A DNA stretch of 17,919 nt from an uncultured Clostridium sp. (GTDB lineage Bacteria; Bacillota; Clostridia; TANB77; CAG-508), in NCBI GenBank assembly GCA_900554815.1, contig USIO01000029.1, positions 1 to 17,919 of the forward strand, written 5' to 3'. Positions 7,353 through 15,317 of this stretch are shown here, piece after piece. The number at the start of each line of letters is the position of its first letter. The stretch's first letter is position 1. A program made the position numbers and the translations under genes. The notes beneath the pieces are model-generated. The model worked only from the letters and a program-made list of their open reading frames with translations, was not told where the DNA came from and did not search any database.

Positions 7353-10031
7353 TTAGTCTGATCCTTTTTCACCTTTTTTTGGCTTTGTTGTTTTATCTGT
7401 TGTACTGTTTGTTGTGTTGTTGTTTGTGCTGTTTGTTGTGTTGTTGTTTGTGCTGTTTGTTGTACTATTTGTTGTTGTATTATTTTTTATTGTATTATTA
7501 TTATTTGTTGTATTGTTGTTTGTTGTGCTATTTGTTGTTGTATTGTTTGTTAAGGTGTTGCCAGTTGTTGTGTTGTTTGTTAATGTATTATTGGTTGTGC
7601 CATTTGTTACAGAATTATTAATTGTATTATTTGTTTCTACCGGTTTATTATGTATGTTGCAAGTTTCTGTTGGTAGCATATATTTTGCGTCTGCTGCTGA
7701 TTTCCAAGAAGTATCTCTATCACTATTTTTTCTTGTAATAAAAACTTTTTCTACAGCATTTGGGCAAAATTCATTTGCTAATTTTACTGTTCCACCTTCT
7801 TCGCAAACCTTAATTGATTGGTGACAATCACATGTTTTAGAAGGAACTGTTCCTTTTACAAATACTTCTGTATATGCTCTACTTCCTCTTGCGTCTTGAG
7901 CACATAATGCTGTAGCTCTTAGTCCAGAGTCTCTACAAATTGTTGCATAAGTAATATTATCTGGCTTTTCAAATTTTTTAGGTTCTAGCCCATTATGTGT
8001 AGCTTTCATAACTCTTTCCCAAACCTGGCCTGCTGGGTTACCTCTTTGTCCAGAAAAACGTACTGTTTCGTTTTCTTTATATCCAAACCATGTTGCAGCT
8101 GTAAAATATGGTGTAAATCCACAAAGCCATCTGTCCCAGTCTTTATCTGTTGTACCTGTTTTAGCAGCAGTATCAATGTTTGGTATTTTGCAGTAAGATG
8201 CGGTTCCTCCACTTCCTAGTACTGGTTGTGTTAATATGCTTTTTACAATATACGCATTTTCAACAGATAATACTCTTCTTTTTTCCTGTTTTGGGGTTAA
8301 AATTGTGTTTCCATCTTTATCTGTTACTTTTGTATAAAAAGTTGGTGTAATATATTCTCCATCATTAGCAATAGCTGCATATGCTCCTGCCATTTGTAGT
8401 GGGCTAATTCCATTGGTTAGACCCCCTAAAGCAAGTTGTGCTAATCCCATATCTTGGTCAGTTATACTAGTAACTCCAACCGATTCTAAAAATGCTCTTG
8501 ATTTGTCTAATCCTAAATCATTTAAAATTTTAATTGGTACAATATTTTGCGAAATTTCTATAGCATACCTTACTGTAGATAAGCCTTTATATCCGCCATA
8601 ATAATTTTTAGGAGCATAAGAGCCATATCTTACTGGTGCATCATCGTACACAGTTCCTGCTGTAATAATTCCATTTTCAACTGCTGGCGCTATTACACCT
8701 ATTGGTTTCATAGAAGAACCTGTTTGTTTTGTGCTTTGTGTTGCAATGTTTAGTCCTCTTGAAGTTTCTTTTTCTCCACTTCCTCCAACAGTTGCAATTA
8801 CTTGACCTGTAGTGTGGTCAATAATAACCATTGCAACTTGAGAAACCTCTCCTTCAATATTTCTTGATGGTACTTGGTATGCTTCATTTTTTACTTCTTC
8901 TTCTAGAATTCCTTGTACCCATGTATTTTGTGTTGTGTAAATTTTAAATCCTCCACCATACAAATATTGTTCTGCACGTACATAAGACCAGTCTGGATTT
9001 TCTTCCATTAATTGTTTTATAATTTCTTCTATTGCTGCATCAGTATGGTATGAGTAAACATTTTTTGTTATGTTTCCCTCTTTAAAGGGTAGTCCTGCGT
9101 CAACTTTTGCAATTGCTACATTGTACTCTTCGTCTGTAAAGTTAATACTTAAATTTTCTCTTTGTTCTTTCATTTTTGCTAAAACTGTTTTGGTTCTAGT
9201 TTTAATTCTTTCATTGTCTTCTTCGTCTGTTCTACTAGAATTAGTATGAAATGGGTCATAAATATTTGGCGAGTTGTTAATTCCAGCTAAAAATGCGCAT
9301 TCTGCTAGGTCTAAGTCTTTTGCACTTTTACTAAAATAATATTGAGACCCTAATTCTACACCATGAATTTGGTTTCCGCCTAGAAATATAAGGTTTAAAT
9401 ATAATTCTAATATTTGATTTTTAGATAGTTCTTTTTCTAAGTTATATGCTCTTGCAATTTCTTTTACTTTTCTTGTCCATTCTCTTTCATTTTCATTAGT
9501 TAGATTTTTAATTAGTTGTTGGGTAATAGTGCTACCTCCATGGCCTTCTTCCCCAATTCCTATTTTGCTTAATATCCATTTTATTGTTGCAGAAGCTGTT
9601 CTTGAAATATCTACTCCATGGTGTTCATAAAATCTTTCGTCTTCAATTGCTACAAATGCTTTTACTAAGTTGTCTGGCATATCTCCTATATCTAGCCACT
9701 TTCTTTTTTCTTCTCCATTTAATGTAGCAATTAGTTCTCCATTTCTATCATATATTTCTGTATTTAAATTTCCTATTTTTAGTTCTTCTTCGGTTAATTT
9801 AAAATCATCGCCAAATAGACCGGTTAGTATTCCGGCAATTATTCCACCACCTATTAGAATAAGTAATGCAAAAATAATTAAAATAATTTTAATAGCAAGT
9901 CGTAGCTTTGGATGTTTTTTCTTTTCTTTTTTGTTTTTTGTTTTTTTCTCTACTTTCTCTTCTAGTCCTTTATACTTCTTGGTTTTTTCTGCAGAATTTA
10001 TTCCATTTTTCTTTTTTTTGTTTTTTTCCAT
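7353..10031 (-). CDS. class A penicillin-binding protein (transglycosylase/transpeptidase)
   Basis: An 892-residue bifunctional peptidoglycan polymerase and cross-linker (PBP1A type). A Lys-rich cytoplasmic N-terminus is followed by one TM anchor (about 43-71). The GT51 glycosyltransferase has EDERFYEHHGVD (130-141), GGSTITQQL (166-174), RKVKEIARA and LELYLN. The transpeptidase has SSMK with Ser439, SQN (494-496) and KTGT (624-627). A Cys-containing segment follows (about 699-791), then an extreme Asn/Thr tail from about 801 to the end, closing with a short Lys-rich patch. The ATG start follows GGAGG. A promoter probably lies in the 141-base gap from dprA, where a TATAAT occurs at 10123-10128, but no good -35 was found. 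The tail is probably a disordered wall-spanning or surface region; that is inference. Confidence 0.96.
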   Translation of the reverse strand: MEKNKKKKNGINSAEKTKKYKGLEEKVEKKTKNKKEKKKHPKLRLAIKIILIIFALLILIGGGIIAGILTGLFGDDFKLTEEELKIGNLNTEIYDRNGELIATLNGEEKRKWLDIGDMPDNLVKAFVAIEDERFYEHHGVDISRTASATIKWILSKIGIGEEGHGGSTITQQLIKNLTNENEREWTRKVKEIARAYNLEKELSKNQILELYLNLIFLGGNQIHGVELGSQYYFSKSAKDLDLAECAFLAGINNSPNIYDPFHTNSSRTDEEDNERIKTRTKTVLAKMKEQRENLSINFTDEEYNVAIAKVDAGLPFKEGNITKNVYSYHTDAAIEEIIKQLMEENPDWSYVRAEQYLYGGGFKIYTTQNTWVQGILEEEVKNEAYQVPSRNIEGEVSQVAMVIIDHTTGQVIATVGGSGEKETSRGLNIATQSTKQTGSSMKPIGVIAPAVENGIITAGTVYDDAPVRYGSYAPKNYYGGYKGLSTVRYAIEISQNIVPIKILNDLGLDKSRAFLESVGVTSITDQDMGLAQLALGGLTNGISPLQMAGAYAAIANDGEYITPTFYTKVTDKDGNTILTPKQEKRRVLSVENAYIVKSILTQPVLGSGGTASYCKIPNIDTAAKTGTTDKDWDRWLCGFTPYFTAATWFGYKENETVRFSGQRGNPAGQVWERVMKATHNGLEPKKFEKPDNITYATICRDSGLRATALCAQDARGSRAYTEVFVKGTVPSKTCDCHQSIKVCEEGGTVKLANEFCPNAVEKVFITRKNSDRDTSWKSAADAKYMLPTETCNIHNKPVETNNTINNSVTNGTTNNTLTNNTTTGNTLTNNTTTNSTTNNNTTNNNNTIKNNTTTNSTTNSTNNNTTNSTNNNTTNSTTDKTTKPKKGEKGSD
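7405..7463. repeat. 24-base tandem repeat encoding Asn/Thr/Ser tail
   Basis: Two perfect 24-base units (7405-7428 and 7429-7452) and a partial third lie inside the PBP gene. On the coding strand they encode an 8-residue unit of Asn, Thr and Ser. They sit in a longer degenerate region of the same type (about 7405-7630). Tandem units in frame allow length change without a frameshift. Confidence 0.85.
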
Positions 10032-10172
10032 CTTTTTGCCTCCATTGAATTCTTAAATATATTATATATGTGTTCAAAAAATTTCTTTAAGAGCCACGTA
10101 AAATTACAAATCAATTTTTCTTATTATATTACATTTTTATTAAAATAGAAAGTGTTTTATTAAAATTGTTTG

Positions 10173-11033
10173 TTAAAGTTTAATATCATCAATTGTTGTA
10201 ATAGGTATTGCTCCTTGTTTTAATAATTCATTTGTTCCTTCCGAACACACACTATTAATATTTCCAGGTACTGCATAAATATCTTTTCCCTGTTCTAAAG
10301 CAAAATCTACTGTAATAAACGTTCCACTTTTTATTTTTGCTTCTATTACAATCAATCTTTTTGCCATTCCACTAATAATTCTATTTCTCCTTGGAAAGTT
10401 TTTTCCAATAGGTTTTGTTCCAACTACATATTCTGAAACAATTGCTCCCCCACTTTTAATAATATTTTCATATAGCAATTTATTTTCTGGAGGATAAATG
10501 TTATCTAACCCAGACCCCAAAACAGCAATTGTTTTTGCATTATTTGCTTGTATGCAACCAATGTGTGCAAAAGTATCAATTCCTCTTGCCATTCCGCTTA
10601 TTATTCCTACATTTATTTTTGCTAAATCATATGCAAATTTTTTTGCAATTTTTTCTCCGTAATGTGTGCAATTCCTGCATCCAATAATTGCAGTATATTC
10701 ATTATTTAATATTTCTTGATTTCCTTTTAAATATAAAACAATTGGGAAATCGTAAATATTTCGTAATAAAATTGGATATTTGCTATCTCTATATGTAATT
10801 AGTTCTATTTGATGTTTTTGCATATATTCTAAGTACTGTTTTAAATTTGTTCTATAACTTGGTTCTAATATACTCTGTGCTGTGTAAAAGTCCAATCCTT
10901 CCTTTACCAATTTAGCAAAAGTTAATTCCCATATTCTTTCCGGGTCTTTATATTTTTCTAATAGTTGATATAATACTAGTGTATTAATATTATTTATTCT
11001 TGAGAGCCAAATCCAATAACATTTTCTTTCCAT
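10173..11033 (-). CDS. dprA: DNA processing protein DprA (Smf)
   Basis: A 286-residue protein, slightly short for the family. DprA binds incoming single-stranded DNA and loads RecA during natural transformation. The Rossmann-like core is intact: IIGCRNCTHYG, ISGMARGIDTFAH, VLGSGLDNIYPPEN, FPRRNRIISGM, SGTFITVDFALEQG and AVPGNI. An N-terminal helical segment precedes it, and the C-terminal winged-helix domain of some homologues is absent. I chose the ATG at 11033 (MERKCYW) because AAAGGTGA is well placed before it; a GTG three codons upstream lies inside that ribosome site. It follows folD by about 52 bases, so co-transcription is likely. Confidence 0.94.
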   Translation of the reverse strand: MERKCYWIWLSRINNINTLVLYQLLEKYKDPERIWELTFAKLVKEGLDFYTAQSILEPSYRTNLKQYLEYMQKHQIELITYRDSKYPILLRNIYDFPIVLYLKGNQEILNNEYTAIIGCRNCTHYGEKIAKKFAYDLAKINVGIISGMARGIDTFAHIGCIQANNAKTIAVLGSGLDNIYPPENKLLYENIIKSGGAIVSEYVVGTKPIGKNFPRRNRIISGMAKRLIVIEAKIKSGTFITVDFALEQGKDIYAVPGNINSVCSEGTNELLKQGAIPITTIDDIKL

Positions 11034-11085
11034 TTTCTTCACCTTTTTTAAATATTATTTTTTGCCCCCAAAAATACATATTAAA

Positions 11086-11929
11086 TTATATCATATTTTT
11101 TGCTGCTTTTATAACATTTGTCATTAGCATAGCAATTGTCATAGGTCCCACTCCGCCTGGTACTGGTGTTATATAGCTTGCAATTTCAGAAACGCTTTCA
11201 TAGTCCACATCTCCTGTTAATTTTCCGGTCTTCTCCTCTATTAATTCCTACATCAATTACTACAACTCCTGCTTTTAACATATCCTTTGTAATAAATTTA
11301 GATTTTCCTATTGCTACAATTAATATGTCTGCTTGTTTTGTATATTTTTTTAGTTCTTCTGTTTTTGAATGGCAAACTGTAACTGTTGCATTTTTACTTA
11401 AAGCTAGTTGTATTAGCGGTTTACCAACAATATTGCTTCTGCCTAGTATTACAATATGCTTTCCTTGAAGTTCAATATTATATTTTTCCAATATTTTAAT
11501 AATACCTACAGGCGTGCAAGGTATAAAGCCATTTTGTCCTAAAGATAGTTTTCCAACATTTATTGGGTGAAATCCATCTACATCTTTTTCTGGAGCAATT
11601 GTTTCAAATGCTTTGTTAATGTCTAAATGTTTTGGAATAGGACTTTGTAATAAAATTCCATGAATATCTTTTTTATTGTTTAAACTATGTATTAAGTTTA
11701 ATAACTCTTCCATTTTAGTAATTTCGTCTAATAAATATTCTTCAAAATCTATTCCAATTTCTTGGCATGCTTTGCTTTTATTTCTAACATAAATTTTAGA
11801 GCTAGCATCTTGTCCTACCATAATTACCGCTAGTTTAGGAAGTACTCCTCTTTTTTTTAAGTTTTCTGCTTCTTGCTTTAGATTTTCTCTAATTTCTTTT
11901 GCTAAAGATTTGCCATCTAATATTTCCAC
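11086..11929 (-). CDS. folD: FolD, methylene-THF dehydrogenase/cyclohydrolase, needing a +1 shift at CGG
   Basis: Bifunctional enzyme interconverting 5,10-methylene- and 10-formyl-tetrahydrofolate. In the first frame (GTG at 11929, GGAGG upstream) residues 1-234 carry the catalytic YVRNK (Y47, K51), DVDGFH (D117) and the Rossmann LGRSNIVGKP (161-170). That frame then hits CGG (11225-11227) and ends after nine non-homologous residues. Skipping the C gives GAC-GGA-AAA-TTA and continues DGKLTGDVDYE, then ITPVPGGVGPMT, ending at 11086. The joined protein is 280 residues, the normal length. The tail holds the second family signature, so the unshifted 243-residue product would lack it. Everything else about the gene looks intact. 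Programmed +1 shift, four-base decoding, or a one-base sequence error are the options. Confidence 0.9.
11225..11227 (-). other. in-frame CGG, putative +1 frameshift site in folD
   Basis: Coding strand reads GAA GAC CGG AAA. Homology before the site requires this frame; homology after it requires GGA AAA TTA. Skipping the C yields Gly235, at the position where FolD proteins commonly have Gly in a D/N-G-K motif. A purine-rich AGAGGAG lies 5 bases upstream, similar to a Shine-Dalgarno stimulator, but this element is not shared by all the other sites. Confidence 0.7.
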
Positions 11930-11962
11930 TTTTTCTTATACCTCCGATTGATCTTATAATTG

Positions 11963-13634
11963 TTATTCTATTCCCATTTTTAAAGAAACTGTATCCCATA
12001 TATTAGGGTCTTCTCTATCTTTTGCCCAGAAAGCAACTCCAGCTAATTTTTCTTCTAGTGCCAAATTTAATTTTTCAGTAATTGATTTTTCGTCTTCTAT
12101 CCATACTTTTCTTATTTTTCCGTCCTGTGTATATTGTGCATAATTTTGTCTTCTTTCTTCATCCCATGTAATGGTTGCATTACTTGGAATAACCTCATAA
12201 ATATTTTTCATATTTACCACTGATGGTTCTCCGCTTAATGTTCCATCTGCATTTTCTCTCCAAATACGAGTATAAAAAGGTATTCCTAATATAATTTTAT
12301 TGCTTTCAATGTCTCTTAAGAATTTATCTAAACTAACTTTTACCCAGTCATAACCTGCAGTAGGGCCTGCTGTTGTACTACTAGCATTATATTGGTCATA
12401 TGCCATAAACACAATATAATCTGAATTTTCCGAAATAGCGTATCTGTCAAAACATAGTGACCATTCAGGGCTTCCGTCTGGTGCAGTAACATCAACAGAT
12501 AATGTCATTCCATATTCTTTTAATCTTGGATATAATTCTGCTACAAATCTTGTGTATAGGTCTTTATCTGATTCATATATGTTTTCAAAGTCAAGGTTAA
12601 TTCCATCGACTTTATATTTTGTAGCCAAACTAATAATATTATTAATAGTTTTTTCTCTTAATTTATAGTCTGAAAGTATTTCATGTGTTGTTTGGATCAT
12701 AGAATCATTAGAGAAAATTGGCCAAACTTTATATCCATTTTCTTTTGCCCATGAAACATAGTCCTCTCCTCCACTTTTTGCGTTATCTGTGATTTCTCCT
12801 TTTCCAAGTCTTTCTAGCATGAAAAACGATGGAGAAACAACATTAACCCCTTTAATTTTTGTTCCTGTTCTGTCTGGAGCAGATACATATTGTGAATAGT
12901 AATCCCAAACAATACTAACATTGCCTTCTATTTTTGTGTCTCTATCTAAATCTTCTCTTACTATAATTCTGTTTGCAAGGCTATCTTCTTTTACATATCC
13001 TATTATTCCATTATTTGTTCTAATTTTTGCCCAATTATCTTTTGTTGAAATTACTATTACTTTTTCTCCTTTTTTTATTTTATCTACTGTCCTAGAGAAA
13101 AAGTCTTGTTTCCATTTTACAGATGTATCTTTTGCACTATCTGCTTTTTCTAGTTTTCTGTCTAAAGATGTTATAACAACTCTATCAGTTTTTTCAATAT
13201 ATTCTACTTCCATATTATATACTTGGCACATTTCTGAAAGTGGCAAATAATAAGTATCTTCTTTTTCTATTACTCCAGATAAAATGCTTCCGAGTAGTTG
13301 AATTTACCTCCATACTATTTTTGCCAATTTCTAATGTTGCTACTTTTGTTTGCGAAGTTGTAATAATTTGATTATATTGTTCATCATAAGTAATATATTT
13401 ATCAAAAAAATTAGCTATATCTGGCTTTGATAAATAAACTACCCCTTTATCATCAATAAATATATCTCTTTTTAGTACAGAAGTAACATTATTATTATTT
13501 ATTATTAAATTTGTTCTATTTGTTATATCGTTTCTTGTATAGTTTGGTGCTACCATTAATATAAATGTAACTATACCTAATGCTATAAGTGAAATAATAA
13601 TATTTCTTATAAAATGTTTTTTTCCTTTATTCAT
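11963..13634 (-). CDS. membrane-anchored GH18 cell-wall hydrolase with SH3 domain, needing a +1 shift at CGG
   Basis: The joined protein is 556 residues: TM/signal anchor about 9-30, a copper-amine-oxidase-N-like stalk domain about 55-160, an SH3b-like domain about 173-225 (DNWAKIRTNNGIIGYVKED), and a GH18 barrel about 260-556 resembling the spore-cortex lytic SleL/YaaH group. The active-site strand is DGINLDFE (343-350, catalytic Glu350), followed by MAYDQ (410-414). ATG at 13634 follows GGGAG. The first frame ends 24 codons past an in-frame CGG (13290-13292). Skipping its C continues GSILSGVIEKEDTYYLPLSEM, completing the stalk domain and entering the large downstream frame, which has no credible ribosome site of its own. 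Likely substrate is the peptidoglycan glycan backbone. It appears to be the first gene of the minus-strand block. Confidence 0.85.
13290..13292 (-). other. in-frame CGG, putative +1 frameshift site in the GH18 gene
   Basis: Coding strand reads ACT ACT CGG AAG. Skipping the C gives ACT GGA AGC ATT, i.e. Thr-Gly-Ser-Ile, and joins the two halves of the stalk domain at residue 115. A GGAGGT lies 13 bases upstream on the coding strand. Confidence 0.65.
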
Positions 13635-13668
13635 TTTTTTGTCTCCCTTATTAATTTATTTTTCTATT

Positions 13669-13692
13669 AAACAAGGTTATTTTACCTTGTTT
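13669..13692. promoter_or_regulatory. palindrome over the GH18 -10 box (possible operator)
   Basis: A perfect 9-base inverted repeat AAACAAGGT / ACCTTGTTT is separated by TATTTT. The -10 hexamer of the likely GH18-folD promoter (TAAAAT on the minus strand, 13679-13684) lies in the spacer and first base of one arm, so a bound repressor would block it. No T run follows on the minus strand, which argues against a terminator. Confidence 0.4.
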
Positions 13693-13708
13693 TGTGTAAA
13701 AGTTGCAA
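13679..13708 (-). promoter_or_regulatory. probable promoter of the GH18-folD-dprA block
   Basis: On the minus strand, -35 TTGCAA (13703-13708) and -10 TAAAAT (13679-13684) have an 18-base spacer, leaving a leader of roughly 40 bases before the GH18 ATG. The -10 overlaps the palindrome noted here. Confidence 0.4.
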
Positions 13709-13724
13709 ATAAAATTTAATGCAT

Positions 13725-13752
13725 TTGACAATTTTCTTAATTATAATATAAA
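13725..13752 (+). promoter_or_regulatory. possible upstream promoter of nfeD-SPFH
   Basis: A consensus -35 TTGACA (13725-13730) is followed after 16 bases by TATAAA (13747-13752). A 9-base inverted repeat (ATACATTTT 13768-13776, AAAATGTAT 13791-13799) lies between it and the nfeD start. A second candidate -10, TATAAT at 13822-13827, lies closer to the gene but has only a weak -35. Confidence 0.35.
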
Positions 13753-13856
13753 ATTTTTATATTGCCTATACATTTTACAACAAAATTTACAAAATGTATT
13801 TAATTTTATTTTTTTTTATAGTATAATAGTTTATAGTTGAAGGAGGAGAAGTTATT

Positions 13857-14301
13857 ATGTGGCTTATTTGGTTAATTGCTGCTGGTGTATTTTTTATTGG
13901 TGAAATAGCAACTACTGGTTTTTTAATTTTTTGGCTTGGTATCGCATCTGTGCTTGCTATGATTGTTAGCATATTTACAGATAATATTATTATTCAAACC
14001 ACTGTATTTGTTTTTTCTTCAGTAGCACTTATACTTGCTACTAAACCACTAATTTCAAAATATGTAACTCGGGAAAAAAAGTGTTCCAACCAATGCCTAT
14101 AGTTTAATTGGTAAAAAAGGGATGGTTATTGCAGAAATTACCAGTCCAGATGGAATTGGGCAAGTGCGTATTGGAAAAGAGGTTTGGTCGGCTGTAGCAG
14201 AAAATTCAATTTCTATCCCTAAAAATACTGAAATTACAGTTCAACAAATTGATGGTGTTAAATTGGTAGTAACACCTACAAAAAAATTAGTAAATATATA
14301 A
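13857..14301 (+). CDS. NfeD-like membrane protein, needing a +1 shift at CGG
   Basis: The joined protein is 147 residues: hydrophobic helices about 1-63 (MWLIWLIAAGVFFIGE start, typical of NfeD), then a C-terminal OB-fold segment beginning VPTNAYSLIGKKGMVIAEI and ending at two consecutive stops (14299-14304). The first frame meets CGG at 14070-14072 and stops nine codons later. Skipping the C gives ACT GGG AAA AAA AGT, which restores the OB domain including the family's TNxxxLIGKxG motif. ATG follows AAGGAGG. NfeD proteins work with SPFH proteins, and the SPFH gene starts 13 bases downstream, so the pair is an operon. An unshifted product would be an 81-residue membrane piece without its soluble domain. 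Confidence 0.87.
14070..14072 (+). other. in-frame CGG, putative +1 frameshift site in nfeD
   Basis: Coding strand reads GTA ACT CGG GAA. Skipping the C gives ACT GGG AAA AAA, i.e. Thr-Gly-Lys-Lys. The Thr codon ACT before CGG is the same as at the GH18 site. No Shine-Dalgarno-like stretch precedes it. A seven-A run just downstream is an alternative place for a sequencing or slippage indel. Confidence 0.65.
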
Positions 14302-14314
14302 TAGGAGGTTTATT

Positions 14315-15232
14315 ATGGAAGTATTTTTACTTATTTTTTTAGTTATTGTACTAATAATAGCATTTAAGTCTATTAAAGTTGTTAGGCAAGCTGAAGTGTA
14401 TATTATAGAAAGGCTTGGTAAGTTTCATAAAATAGCTGATGCTGGTCTTACAATTATTATTCCTTTTTTTGATCGTGTTAGAAGTGTTGTAAGTTTAAAG
14501 CAACAAACAATGGATATACCGCCACAAGGTGTTATTACAAAAGATAATGTTACAATAACTATTGATACAGTCGTATTTTACCAAATTACAGATCCTGCAA
14601 AAGCTGTATATGAAATTCAGTCTTTAAAAAAGGGTATTGAATATTTGGCAATTACTACTATTCGTGATATTGTAGGTAAAATGGTTTTAGATGAAACATT
14701 TAGTTCTCGTGATTCTATTAATACACAATTAAGAGTGATTTTGGATGAAGCTACAGACCGTTGGGGATGTAAAATTGATAGGGTTGAAATAAAAGATATT
14801 AATCCACCAGCAGACATTAGAGATGCTATGGAAAAACAAATGAATGCAGAAAGAAATAAAAGAGCATTAATTTTACAAGCAGAAGCTGAACGTCAATCTG
14901 CAATTACTATTGCAGAAGGTAGAAAAGAAGCTGCAATTTTAGATGCCGAAGCAGACAAAGAAGCTCAAATTAGGCGTGCAGCCGGAGAAGCGACAGCTAT
15001 TCGTGAAGTTGCAGAAGCAAAGGCAAAAGAAATTCAAATGGTTTATGATGCTATTAAAAAATCAAATCCAGATGATAAACTTGTACAGCTAAAATCTTTA
15101 GAAGCATTAAAAGAAGTAGCTAATGGAGAGGCAAATAAAGTATTTATTCCTTTTGAAGCAACAACTGCATTATCTAGTTTAGGAGCTATAAAAGAAATTA
15201 TGACAGATGATAAAAAAAGTGGAAAAAAATAA
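14315..15232 (+). CDS. SPFH/stomatin-like membrane protein (QmcA-type)
   Basis: A 305-residue flotillin/stomatin relative that organises membrane microdomains, often next to FtsH-type proteases or NfeD. N-terminal TM about 2-17, SPFH/band-7 domain about 20-180 with QAEVYIIERLGKF and ALILQAEAERQSAI, then a long Ala/Glu/Lys helix about 175-250 (coiled coil) and a short tail. ATG follows AGGAGG at ideal spacing. It is translated with nfeD just upstream and ends at a strong terminator. No in-frame CGG is present. FtsH in the same window may be a functional partner, as stomatin-type proteins regulate FtsH in E. coli (HflKC); that link is inference. Confidence 0.95.
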   Translation: MEVFLLIFLVIVLIIAFKSIKVVRQAEVYIIERLGKFHKIADAGLTIIIPFFDRVRSVVSLKQQTMDIPPQGVITKDNVTITIDTVVFYQITDPAKAVYEIQSLKKGIEYLAITTIRDIVGKMVLDETFSSRDSINTQLRVILDEATDRWGCKIDRVEIKDINPPADIRDAMEKQMNAERNKRALILQAEAERQSAITIAEGRKEAAILDAEADKEAQIRRAAGEATAIREVAEAKAKEIQMVYDAIKKSNPDDKLVQLKSLEALKEVANGEANKVFIPFEATTALSSLGAIKEIMTDDKKSGKK

Positions 15233-15260
15233 TAGTAAATTGGCATTATGTATATATTAA

Positions 15261-15307
15261 AAAATAAAAGCTTTACCAAATATATATTTGAGTAAAGCTT
15301 TTATTTT
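15261..15307. terminator. bidirectional terminator between SPFH gene and iscS
   Basis: A perfect 16-base stem (AAAATAAAAGCTTTAC, 15261-15276, with its complement 15292-15307) and a 15-base loop lie between two convergent genes. T-rich tracts flank the stem on both strands, so it can end transcription from both sides. Confidence 0.9.
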
Positions 15308-15317
15308 AATTTTTTAT

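Noticed and set aside
7346..7824. Plus-strand open frames rich in Leu, Cys and Val
   Set aside because: They are antisense shadows of the Asn/Thr tail and end of the PBP gene; low-complexity DNA keeps several frames open.
11963..13246. The large GH18 frame as a separate gene starting at 13246
   Set aside because: The start-like TTG encodes an internal Leu of the stalk domain, there is no ribosome site, and the coding signal continues upstream to the CGG in the same frame.
11225..14072. Independent sequencing errors as the full explanation for the three frame breaks
   Set aside because: Not excluded, but disfavoured: all three have the same sign, fall on the only in-frame CGG codons, share the same phase (C before a Gly codon), and two are not next to a homopolymer. 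A base-calling problem at CGG itself should also hit some of the about 29 out-of-frame CGG triplets in intact genes.
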